The translations under genes were made by a program, and so were the position numbers. Source: Kiritimatiellales bacterium (GTDB lineage Bacteria; Verrucomicrobiota; Kiritimatiellia; Kiritimatiellales; Pontiellaceae). Taken from it: a stretch of 8,762 nucleotides of DNA. Positions within the stretch are counted from its first letter, which is position 1. Each line of letters opens with the position of its first letter. Location: positions 1-8,762 of the forward strand of contig WFRA01000217.1 of the NCBI GenBank assembly GCA_015486775.1, in the 5' to 3' direction. Below the pieces are notes generated by a model that ran no database searches, had not been told where the DNA came from, and saw only the letters and a program-made list of their open reading frames with translations. Positions 1 to 8,762 of the stretch are shown here, piece after piece.

Positions 1-592
1 ACATAAGGGTGGGCGGTTGCAGGCCGCCCCGTGCATTCCCTTTTTCGCAAGGGACTCCTGAACGAAAGGCAACATCCCCGTCACCGGTCGCATCGATAAC
101 TGTCCCGGCAAGAATGGCCTCCCGCCTCGACTTGCCCTCAACCACCAGCGCCTCGATCCGGTCGCCATCCATCACCGTGCCGGAAAAGGCGGTGTGCAAC
201 ATAATCTCGACCCCCTGCTCGCGGAGCATCTCCACGGCGGCCAACTTGACGGCATCGGGATCAACCAGCGTCAGGCTGACATGCAACGGGCAGGACTGAT
301 GGGGACCGGCGGCATCCTTCGCCCTCAAACGGTCGATAAACCTTTGGGGTAGCCCCTTGATGATGGGCTCGCCCTTCTGGCTGAGAAAGCCGAGTATGGG
401 CAATCCTAGGGTCAGGTTGCCGCCGACAAAACCGCGGCTTTCGACGAGAACCACCTTCAGCCCCCCCTCGGCGGCGGCCAGAGCCGCCATGATTCCGGCA
501 GGCCCCGCACCGACCACAGCCACATCAACCTCCGCGCAGACCGGCAAAATCTTCGCCGACTCGGTAATCGTTCGGATCCTTTGCTTCTCCAT
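1..592 (-). CDS. FAD-dependent oxidoreductase (FAD_oxidored family), N-terminal part, cut by window edge
   Basis: Reading the minus strand from the ATG at 592-590 gives 197 uninterrupted codons to the left edge, so the 3' end is outside the window. After a short lead the protein shows a Rossmann FAD-binding fold: VAVVGAGPAG (GxGxxG, G28-G33), then the acidic residue ending the second strand in VVLVESRGFVGGNLT (E51). Further on is IDATGDGD (about 166-173), the ATG motif typical of two-dinucleotide-fold flavoproteins, and the visible part ends in LQPPTLM. The 'ESRGxxGGNxT' and 'QPxTLM' signatures fit the PF12831 FAD_oxidored family. The flavin role is well supported; the substrate cannot be told, and members often sit in carbohydrate or uncharacterised catabolic loci. 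A GAAGAGG Shine-Dalgarno (603-597) lies 4 bases before the start, slightly close. It follows the EEP gene on the same strand after 126 bases, so co-transcription is possible but not shown. Confidence 0.85.
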   Translation of the reverse strand, partial: MEKQRIRTITESAKILPVCAEVDVAVVGAGPAGIMAALAAAEGGLKVVLVESRGFVGGNLTLGLPILGFLSQKGEPIIKGLPQRFIDRLRAKDAAGPHQSCPLHVSLTLVDPDAVKLAAVEMLREQGVEIMLHTAFSGTVMDGDRIEALVVEGKSRREAILAGTVIDATGDGDVAFRSGVPCEKGNARGGLQPPTLM

Positions 593-625
593 CGTACCTC
601 TTCCCGGGGCTGACCACTATCCCAA

Positions 626-640
626 TCCGGCAGAGCCGGA
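626..640 (-). terminator. Short GC-rich hairpin after the EEP gene (possible terminator)
   Basis: TCCGGC-AGA-GCCGGA is a perfect 6-bp stem with a 3-base loop. It lies between the EEP stop and the start of the flavoprotein gene. Read on the minus strand it is followed by TTGGGATAG, which is not a real U-tract. It could be a weak terminator, an attenuator, or simply a small palindrome. On the plus strand it is followed by a T-rich stretch (TTGTGTTTTTC), but no plus-strand gene ends here. Confidence 0.35.
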
Positions 641-653
641 ACCTTGTGTTTTT

Positions 654-718
654 CGGATCACGAATTTGCACGAATCCCGCGAATCGAGTGTTTTAAAATC
701 CGCGTAATTAGCGATCCA
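654..718. repeat. Degenerate short-unit repeat (ATTCGTG/ATTCGCG type)
   Basis: On the minus strand the stretch contains three successive units of about 9-10 bases: GATTCGCGG, GATTCGTGC and AAATTCGTGA. Nearby are the related strings AATTAGCGATCC and ATTACGCGGATTTT, so nearly the whole spacer between the EEP stop and the hairpin is made of variants of one theme. It is non-coding in any convincing frame. I recall similar 'ATTCGTG' strings scattered between genes in some PVC-group genomes, but cannot verify that here. No function is assigned. Confidence 0.5.
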
Positions 719-1672
719 TCATGCCTTTTTGTTTTTGTCCGGCTCCAAAACGACCTCCGCCGAAAGAAAATAGTGGTCGCTCGGGTAGTGCCCCTTCCGT
801 TGGTCTCGAATTATCTCTGCGGAGACTGGCCGCACGCCTCCCTTGCAGAATATCCAGTCGATCTTTCCCTTAGTGGTGTGGTGGGCGTATTTTGGCCCCA
901 TGAAATGGTGGTAGGTAAATCCGGGATCCTTGGGGCCATGGATCGCCGCATAGGTATCGACCCAGCCATGTTCCTTCATGAATTTAACCGGCGGCGTGGT
1001 GGCATCGGCATTGAAATCTGCCGTCACGATTTGCGGCATCAACTTTGCATAGGCATTGGCCGCTTCGTTGAAAACGCGAACTTGCTCTTTGCGGGCAACC
1101 TTTCCCTTGTGGTCGAGATGCATGTTCCAGAAACGGAAATCCCGTCCGGACGCACGGTCTTTTAGATACACCCAGTTGGCAAAGCGCGGCCGGGCGGAAT
1201 CCCAGGAAACCGATCCGGCAATATGCGGTGTCTCCGAAAGCCAAATTCCACCAGCAGAAACCAACTCATATCGTTTTTTGGAATAGAAGATGGTGTTGAT
1301 GGGGTTGTATTCCGGACCGGGAATGGGATGGTATCCTGGAATTGCTTGGCCAAAACTTCCAAACTCCGGAAGCTGTTCCTTCAGGTAGTCGAGCTGTATG
1401 GTATAGGCCTCCTGAAACCCAATTAGATCCGCCTTTTGCGAGGCGATCACCTCCGCGCAAAGCGCCTTGCGGGTCTCCCATCCATTGCCCGACTTGTAGT
1501 CGCGCTCAAGGGGGGTGCGTATGTTGCAGGAAAGAATCTTGTGTGTTCGCGGGGATACCCCGGCGGAATCCCCAGCCTTGGCACTGGATGCCAGCCAAGG
1601 CAGCGAAGCCATGGCCGCCGATGCCCTGATGAATGTTCCCCGATTGAGCTTCGCGCAGTCCAAACGATCCAT
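719..1672 (-). CDS. Exported endonuclease/exonuclease/phosphatase (EEP) family protein
   Basis: A 317-residue protein of the Mg2+-dependent EEP fold (PF03372; sub-type like cd09083). Motifs occur in family order: SCNIR (N50), GFQE (E88), GGIWLSETP (about 141-149), WNMHLDH (N183, H185, D187), TADFNAD (D219, N221), the Tyr/His-rich 'GFTYHHF', KIDWIF (about 270-275) and the C-terminal YPSDH (D299, H300). All expected catalytic residues are present, so it should cleave a phosphodiester or phosphomonoester. The substrate (nucleic acid, phospholipid or sugar phosphate) is not visible. The N-terminus (RGTFIR, hydrophobic ASAAMASLPWLASS, then AKA-G) looks like a signal peptide cleaved after about A33. 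It resembles a Tat signal lacking one Arg. The start at 1672 was chosen because AAGGAGG (1682-1676) sits 3-4 bases ahead; the in-frame ATG at 1783 would only translate promoter DNA. Confidence 0.88.
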   Translation of the reverse strand: MDRLDCAKLNRGTFIRASAAMASLPWLASSAKAGDSAGVSPRTHKILSCNIRTPLERDYKSGNGWETRKALCAEVIASQKADLIGFQEAYTIQLDYLKEQLPEFGSFGQAIPGYHPIPGPEYNPINTIFYSKKRYELVSAGGIWLSETPHIAGSVSWDSARPRFANWVYLKDRASGRDFRFWNMHLDHKGKVARKEQVRVFNEAANAYAKLMPQIVTADFNADATTPPVKFMKEHGWVDTYAAIHGPKDPGFTYHHFMGPKYAHHTTKGKIDWIFCKGGVRPVSAEIIRDQRKGHYPSDHYFLSAEVVLEPDKNKKA

Positions 1673-1688
1673 CCCGCCTCCTTGGTTT

Positions 1689-1700
1689 GAATATTTATTC
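1689..1700. repeat. A/T inverted repeat in EEP leader
   Basis: GAATA-TT-TATTC, 5-base arms around a 2-base centre, just upstream of the AAGGAGG ribosome site of the EEP gene. It could be a small operator or a weak leader hairpin next to the ribosome site. Such A/T palindromes also arise by chance. Confidence 0.3.
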
Positions 1701-1710
1701 ACACATAAAT

Positions 1711-1726
1711 CAAGCAAGTAAGCAAG
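1711..1726. repeat. 8-base direct repeat CAAGCAAG/TAAGCAAG
   Basis: Two adjacent near-identical octamers (CAAGCAAG then TAAGCAAG; CTTGCTTA CTTGCTTG on the coding strand). They lie just downstream of the TTGACA element, at the place where the -10 box and transcription start of the EEP gene would fall. This position would suit a regulator site; no regulator is known from the window. Confidence 0.4.
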
Positions 1727-1752
1727 GTGTCCGATCTCTCTGGTTTTGTCAA
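1724..1752 (-). promoter_or_regulatory. Candidate EEP promoter with consensus -35
   Basis: On the minus strand TTGACA (1752-1747) is a perfect sigma70 -35 hexamer, preceded by an A/T stretch (TTTTTTACT). A 17-base spacer leads to CACCTT (1729-1724), which is a poor -10, so either activation is needed or the real -10 lies elsewhere. The predicted start would leave a leader of roughly 45 bases before the EEP ATG at 1672. Confidence 0.35.
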
Positions 1753-1845
1753 AGTAAAAAAGGAGATCCAACGGGGAATCCACTGCTTACCGATTGTGCG
1801 TAGATGGTTTGGAAGACGGGATGGTTGGATGGCTGCAAACACTCC

Positions 1846-1867
1846 ATGAACGAAAGATTCGGTTCAT
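1846..1867 (-). other. Stem-loop with one bulge
   Basis: ATGAAC + GAA pairs with TTC + GTTCAT (arms 1846-1854 and 1858-1867), leaving a 3-base loop and a single bulged G at 1861. That is 9 base pairs, the longest stem of the series in this spacer. Minus-strand RNA would read ACCGAA-TCT-TTCG in the core, nearly the same core as the hairpin at 1949-1964. Confidence 0.45.
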
Positions 1868-1868
1868 A

Positions 1869-1883
1869 TCACCCATTCGGTGA
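1869..1883 (-). other. Short stem-loop TCACC/GGTGA
   Basis: TCACC-CATTC-GGTGA: a 5-bp stem with a 5-base loop, starting two bases after the preceding stem-loop. Alone it would not be notable; it is listed because it belongs to a run of four hairpins. Confidence 0.3.
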
Positions 1884-1891
1884 CACTTTGT

Positions 1892-1904
1892 CCGGCCACG
1901 CCGG
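1892..1904. other. GC-rich stem-loop CCGGC/GCCGG
   Basis: CCGGC-CAC-GCCGG, a 5-bp all-GC stem with a 3-base loop. On the plus strand it is followed directly by TTTTCC, so it resembles a rho-independent terminator pointing right. No plus-strand gene ends here, and on the minus strand (the direction of the neighbouring genes) it is followed by ACAAAG without a U-tract. Confidence 0.35.
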
Positions 1905-1948
1905 TTTTCCTTCCAAAAATCTATTCTTCCATTTTTCCAGCAACCCAA

Positions 1949-1964
1949 ACCGAAAGACTTCGGT
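1949..1964 (-). terminator. Possible ymdB terminator hairpin
   Basis: ACCGAA-AGAC-TTCGGT is a perfect 6-bp stem with a 4-base loop, about 50 bases after the ymdB stop. On the minus strand it continues TTTGGGTTG, a weak U-rich tail. The position fits the end of the ymdB transcript, but the short tail makes termination uncertain, and the same core recurs in the stem-loop at 1846-1867. Confidence 0.35.
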
Positions 1965-2015
1965 CTATTAAAACTTACTTTCCAGCTCTCTTGCGGAATT
2001 CCTGCCCGGGATTTC

Positions 2016-5580
<3,565 letters not shown>

Positions 5581-5599
5581 AAGATAATTCGACCGATTG

Positions 5600-5611
5600 G
5601 ACGGATCCGTC
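5600..5611. other. Palindrome in the gyrB-gyrA spacer
   Basis: GACGGATCCGTC is a perfect 12-base palindrome about 20 bases after the gyrB stop, in the 61-base gap. As RNA it could form a short hairpin (4-bp stem, 4-base loop). It has no clean U-tract next to it (the nearest T-run, 5624-5629, is 12 bases away), so it is unlikely to terminate fully; it may act as a weak attenuator or be chance. Confidence 0.3.
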
Positions 5612-5641
5612 TGACCACAAGAATTTTTTGGAAGGGAAGTT

Positions 5642-8155
5642 ATGGAAAACACAAACGAACGAATTGACCTGATCAATATTGAAGACGAGATGCAGCGCGC
5701 ATACATCGACTATTCGATGTCGGTGATTGTCGGCCGCGCACTGCCAGATGTGCGCGACGGCATGAAGCCGGGCAACCGCCGCATCCTCTACGCCATGAAG
5801 GAACGCGGCTGGACGCACAGCAAAGCCTACGTCAAATGCGCGAAAGTGGTGGGTGAAGTAATTGGTAACTATCACCCGCACGGCGATACCGCAGTCTACG
5901 ATACAATGGTGCGTATGGCGCAGGATTTTGCCATGCGCGGCATGCTCATCGACGGTCAGGGAAACTTTGGTTCAATCGACGGCGACCGCGCGGCGGCCTA
6001 TCGATATACCGAGTGCCGCCTCCGCCCGCTGGCTGAGGAGATGTTGGCCGATATCGACAAGGAAACGGTCGATATGCGCCCGAACTTTGACGAATCGCTG
6101 ATGGAGCCCTCCGTGCTTCCCGCACGCGTTCCCAACCTGCTGGTCAACGGTTCGACCGGCATCGCCGTCGGTATGGCCACCAACATTCCGCCGCACAACC
6201 TCGGCGAGGTGATCGACGGCACTATCCATTTGATCGACAACCCCGAAGCCTCCATCGATGACCTGTGCGAATTCGTGAAAGGCCCCGACTTCCCCACCGG
6301 CGGCTCGGTCTACGGCCTCAAGGCTGTGCGCGACTTCTACACCACCGGCCGCGGCAAGATCAAGATGCGCGGCAAGGCCGACATCGAGGAAGACGACAAC
6401 GGCAAAGCACGGATCATCATTACCGAGATCCCCTACGCGCTCAACAAGACCCTGCTGATCACCAAGATGGTGCAGCTGGTGCGCGACAAAAAGCTCGAAG
6501 GCATTTCCGATATTCGCGACGAGTCTGGCAAAGAGGGCATTCGCCTCGTGGTCGAGCTCAAGCGCAACGCCGTGCCCAACGTGCTGCTCAACAATATCTA
6601 CAAGCACACGCAGCTCGAATCCACCTTTGGCTCCATCATGCTCGCCATCGACAAGGGCAAGCCGCGCGTGATGAACCTCAAGGAAGTGCTCCGGTGCTTC
6701 ATCGACCACCGCTTCGAGGTCATTACCCGCCGCACGCAGTTCGATCTCGACAAGGCCGCCGCCCGCGCCCATATCCTCGAAGGCTACCTGCTGGCGATGG
6801 ACAACATGGACGAGGTCGTCCGCATTATTCGCGACTCGAAAAACCGCGACGAAGCACAGGAACGCCTGATTGCCAAGTTTGGCTTCTCCGAGATCCAAGC
6901 GAAGGCCATTCTCGAAATGCGCCTCTACCAGCTCACCGGACTGGAGCGCGACAAGGTTGAAGCGGAATACGCCGAGCTCAAGAAGCTGATGGAATACCTG
7001 CAAGACCTACTCGACCACCCCGCAAAAATCTACGAGGTCATGAAAGAGGATCTCGAACAGATCCGCGCGAAATATGGCGATGTCCGCCGCACCGACCTGC
7101 GCATCGACGAAGGCGAAATCAACATCGAAGACCTCATCGCCGACGAGCCGTGCGTCATCACCCTCTCCAACACGGGCTACATCAAGCGCGTCCCGACCGA
7201 CACCTACCGCCAGCAGCGGCGCGGCGGCAAGGGCGTGATCGGCATGAGCACCAAGGACGAGGATTTTGTGGAGCACATTTTCTCGGCCTCCACCCACGAC
7301 TACCTGCTCTGCTTCACCGAAGCCGGGCGGATGTACTGGCTCAAGGCCTACTATGTGCCCGAAGGCACCCGCCAGAGCCGCGGCCGTTCGCTCGCCAACG
7401 TGTTGCAGATGGCGCAGGACGAAAAGCTCGCCGCCATCCTCTGCGTCCGCGAGCTCGACGACCACGACCACAACCTCATCATGGCCACCAAGAAGGGCAT
7501 CGTCAAAAAGACCGTCCTCGCCGCCTACAAGAATGTCCGGGTGAAGGGCGTGAAAGCCATCAACATCGACGAGGACGACTCGCTCATCGGCGTCAAGCTC
7601 ACCAGCGGCGAGGATGAAATCATCCTCAGCATGCACAACGGCAAGGCCATCCGCTTCAAGGAGACCGATGCCCGGCCGCTCGGCCGCGTTTCGCGCGGCG
7701 TCAAGGGCGTAACGCTCACCGGCGACGACGAGGTCGTCACCATCGAGATCGTCGATACCGAAGCCACCATGATGGCCATCACCGAAAACGGCTACGGCAA
7801 ACGCACCAGTTTCGATGAATACCGCACGCAGAGCCGAGGTGGAAAAGGCATCATCTCCATCCAGACCACCGAGCGCAACGGCAAGGTAATCAGCGCCCAC
7901 GCCGTCACCGACGAGCACCGCCTGATGCTCATCTCCGAAGGCGGGCAGATGATCTGCATCGGTGCCAGCGACCTCCGCGTAATTGGCCGCAACACTCAGG
8001 GTGTCCGCCTCTTCAACCTCAAAGAGGGCGACAGGCTCGTCTCCGCCGCCGTCCTCGAACCTGAAGAGGATGTGCCGGAGGCAACGCCCGAAGGCGAAGC
8101 GCCGGTCGAGGGGGAAACGGCACCGCAAGCCACCGAAGAAGAGCAAAGCGAATAG
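5642..8155 (+). CDS. gyrA: DNA gyrase subunit A
   Basis: An 837-residue DNA cleavage and wrapping subunit, partner of the GyrB encoded just upstream. The catalytic Tyr is Tyr122 (RYTECRL), the same number as in E. coli. The quinolone region reads [10 protein letters not shown], giving Thr83 and Asp87. The winged-helix and tower regions ([44 protein letters not shown]) are complete. The C-terminal six-blade beta-pinwheel covers roughly 500-805 and carries the GyrA box QRRGGKG at 525-531, the mark of gyrase rather than topoisomerase IV. A second box-like QSRGGKG is at 730-736. The protein ends in an acidic tail (806-837). The ribosome site GGAAGGGAAG (5630-5639) precedes the ATG closely. The 61-base gap after gyrB suggests one transcription unit, and a stop at 8153-8155 is followed 15 bases later by the next gene. 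Confidence 0.98.
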   Translation: MENTNERIDLINIEDEMQRAYIDYSMSVIVGRALPDVRDGMKPGNRRILYAMKERGWTHSKAYVKCAKVVGEVIGNYHPHGDTAVYDTMVRMAQDFAMRGMLIDGQGNFGSIDGDRAAAYRYTECRLRPLAEEMLADIDKETVDMRPNFDESLMEPSVLPARVPNLLVNGSTGIAVGMATNIPPHNLGEVIDGTIHLIDNPEASIDDLCEFVKGPDFPTGGSVYGLKAVRDFYTTGRGKIKMRGKADIEEDDNGKARIIITEIPYALNKTLLITKMVQLVRDKKLEGISDIRDESGKEGIRLVVELKRNAVPNVLLNNIYKHTQLESTFGSIMLAIDKGKPRVMNLKEVLRCFIDHRFEVITRRTQFDLDKAAARAHILEGYLLAMDNMDEVVRIIRDSKNRDEAQERLIAKFGFSEIQAKAILEMRLYQLTGLERDKVEAEYAELKKLMEYLQDLLDHPAKIYEVMKEDLEQIRAKYGDVRRTDLRIDEGEINIEDLIADEPCVITLSNTGYIKRVPTDTYRQQRRGGKGVIGMSTKDEDFVEHIFSASTHDYLLCFTEAGRMYWLKAYYVPEGTRQSRGRSLANVLQMAQDEKLAAILCVRELDDHDHNLIMATKKGIVKKTVLAAYKNVRVKGVKAINIDEDDSLIGVKLTSGEDEIILSMHNGKAIRFKETDARPLGRVSRGVKGVTLTGDDEVVTIEIVDTEATMMAITENGYGKRTSFDEYRTQSRGGKGIISIQTTERNGKVISAHAVTDEHRLMLISEGGQMICIGASDLRVIGRNTQGVRLFNLKEGDRLVSAAVLEPEEDVPEATPEGEAPVEGETAPQATEEEQSE
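8057..8152 (+). other. Acidic C-terminal tail of GyrA
   Basis: Residues 806-837 have 13 Asp/Glu and no Lys or Arg, with Pro, Ala and Thr, after the last pinwheel blade. In E. coli GyrA an acidic C-terminal tail modulates DNA wrapping and supercoiling; by analogy this tail may do the same. That is an inference. Confidence 0.65.
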
Positions 8156-8170
8156 CGGAGCGGGCGACGC

Positions 8171-8455
8171 ATGTCGCTGCCCATCCAACATATGCCCGAG
8201 ATTAGCAGATTCTATGGAATCGTGATTGGCATGTTCTACAATGACCATGCCCCTCCCCACTTCCATGTTCGCTACAATGAATTCAAGGCATCGATCGCTA
8301 TTCACAACTTTGAATTGATGGAAGGAAGCCTTCCTCCTAAAGTTCTCGGCATGGTTGTCGAGTGGGCGGCGGCACACCAACCGGAACTGGAAAACGATTG
8401 GATACTGGCGGAAAGCCAACAGCAACCGCAAAAAATCGATCCGCTGAAACGATGA
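8171..8455 (+). CDS. DUF4160 family small protein (first gene of a two-gene cassette)
   Basis: A 94-residue protein matching the DUF4160 pattern (PF13711): PEISRFYGIVIGMFYNDH, the His-rich core DHAPPHFHV (25-33), then a region ending in MVVEWAAAHQPELENDW. The biochemical role is unknown; the conserved DHxPPHFH cluster could bind metal or form an active site. The start at 8171 is favoured by GGAG at 8157-8160, 10 bases upstream. The family often begins at the later 'MPEISRF', which would be 8192, but no ribosome site precedes it. The gene begins 15 bases after the gyrA stop and its own stop overlaps the next start (ATGA). Codons are A/T-richer than in gyrA, suggesting transfer. It is commonly seen next to DUF2442 and is often regarded as toxin-antitoxin-like; I know of no decisive proof. 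Confidence 0.85.
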   Translation: MSLPIQHMPEISRFYGIVIGMFYNDHAPPHFHVRYNEFKASIAIHNFELMEGSLPPKVLGMVVEWAAAHQPELENDWILAESQQQPQKIDPLKR

Positions 8456-8762
8456 ACTACGATGTTGTCCATGCCGAATATGTTGACGGATACCGCCTGC
8501 GACTGACCTTTGCCGATGGCGCATCCGGCGAGGTTGATTTTTCCCGGTTCATCGAACGAGGCGGAGTTTTTTCCGTCCTTCGAGATGCTGCGGGATTCCG
8601 TACATTCGCGATTGATCCCGTCTGGAATACGATAACATGGCGGAGCGGGGAGCTGGATATCGCCCCCGAAACCCTCTACCACGAAGCGACAGGAAACTGG
8701 CCCGAACGCGAGCCCATGATGCGGGTTGCCGAAACACCCCCCAAATACGGCTCTTCCAGATG
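8452..8762 (+). CDS. DUF2442 family protein (second gene of the cassette), cut at window edge
   Basis: 103 complete codons from the ATG at 8452, which overlaps the previous stop as ATGA, a strong sign of translational coupling. The sequence fits DUF2442 (PF10387): YRLRLTFADGASGEVDFSRF (about 14-33), a middle stretch AGFRTFAIDPVWNTITW (about 47-63) and SGELDIAPETLYHEATG (about 65-81). The family averages about 80-100 residues, so the protein is probably almost complete. The last two bases, TG, could start a TGA stop, but that cannot be seen. The tail after residue 85 (EREPMMRVAETPPKYGSSR) is not a typical part of the domain as I recall it. Function is unknown; the partner DUF4160 protein is the best context clue. 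Confidence 0.82.
   Translation, partial: MNYDVVHAEYVDGYRLRLTFADGASGEVDFSRFIERGGVFSVLRDAAGFRTFAIDPVWNTITWRSGELDIAPETLYHEATGNWPEREPMMRVAETPPKYGSSR

Larger units (their letters stand above)
1673..2015. other. 343-base intergenic region, no credible gene, hairpin-rich
   Basis: The space between the ymdB stop and the EEP start. Open frames here have no ribosome site, no recognisable protein and overlap the ymdB coding end, so I call no gene. It is A/T-richer than the genes. It holds a TTGACA element and a direct repeat close to the EEP start, an imperfect repeat ATGGTT(T)GGA at 1804-1813 and 1821-1829, and four stem-loops between 1846 and 1964. It probably combines the end of the ymdB transcript with the promoter and leader of the EEP gene. 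Confidence 0.7.

Noticed and set aside
644..1165. 173-codon plus-strand frame opposite the EEP gene
   Set aside because: Antisense to a protein with all EEP catalytic motifs; no motifs of its own.
1673..1783. Earlier ATG for the EEP protein at 1783
   Set aside because: The extra 37 residues translate the TTGACA and A/T leader, while the AAGGAGG site directly precedes the ATG at 1672 and yields a proper signal peptide.
1994..2010. GGAATTCC and CCCGGG palindromes near the ymdB stop
   Set aside because: Simple restriction-site-like palindromes; too short and too common to indicate a function.
7007..8524. 505-codon minus-strand frame opposite gyrA and the DUF4160 gene
   Set aside because: Antisense shadow of gyrA created by codon bias. 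It crosses several real genes and has no family features.

Overview
The window reads as an ordinary chromosomal segment of a Gram-negative-type bacterium. It is built around the DNA gyrase pair gyrB-gyrA and flanked by conserved and accessory genes. Coding regions are GC-rich with strong GC3 bias, which produces several long antisense shadow frames. The intergenic spaces are visibly richer in A/T and carry small dispersed palindromes and degenerate repeats. The long (insert-bearing) GyrB form, the GyrA/GyrB sequence style, a secreted EEP-family hydrolase and degenerate 'ATTCGTG/ATTCGCG' repeats suggest the PVC superphylum, perhaps Kiritimatiellota/Lentisphaerota. This placement is an inference from memory of such genomes and is only low to moderate confidence.

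Layout, left to right. Three genes lie on the minus strand. The first is the N-terminal part of an FAD-dependent oxidoreductase (start at 592, running off the left edge). The second is an exported endonuclease/exonuclease/phosphatase-family protein (719-1672). The third is a YmdB-type metallophosphoesterase (2016-2795). The space 593-718 holds a hairpin and a degenerate repeat. The 343-base space 1673-2015 has no credible gene but holds a series of four stem-loops and a TTGACA promoter element in front of the EEP gene. The space 2796-3051 is the divergent control region between ymdB and gyrB, with a good sigma70-like gyrB promoter and several inverted repeats.

On the plus strand, gyrB (3052-5580) and gyrA (5642-8155) are separated by 61 bases and probably form one transcription unit. 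Both catalytic centres are intact: the GHKL ATPase and Toprim DxDxD in GyrB, and Tyr122 and the GyrA box in GyrA. Only 15 bases after gyrA comes a two-gene cassette of small proteins, DUF4160 (8171-8455) and DUF2442 (8452 to the right edge). The two overlap by ATGA and, together with the absence of a terminator after gyrA, this suggests co-transcription with gyrase. The pair resembles a toxin-antitoxin-like accessory module and has more A/T in its codons than gyrA.

Most of the window is housekeeping. The parts that invite a second look are the DUF4160/DUF2442 pair fused to the gyrase transcription unit, the hairpin-rich spacer 1846-1964, the recurring TTCGGT/ACCGAA hexamers in the spacers, the inverted repeats around the gyrB/ymdB promoters, and a D-for-N change in the YmdB active-site motif. 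I saw no tRNA, rRNA, CRISPR array, insertion sequence or phage gene, and no clear new biological system.
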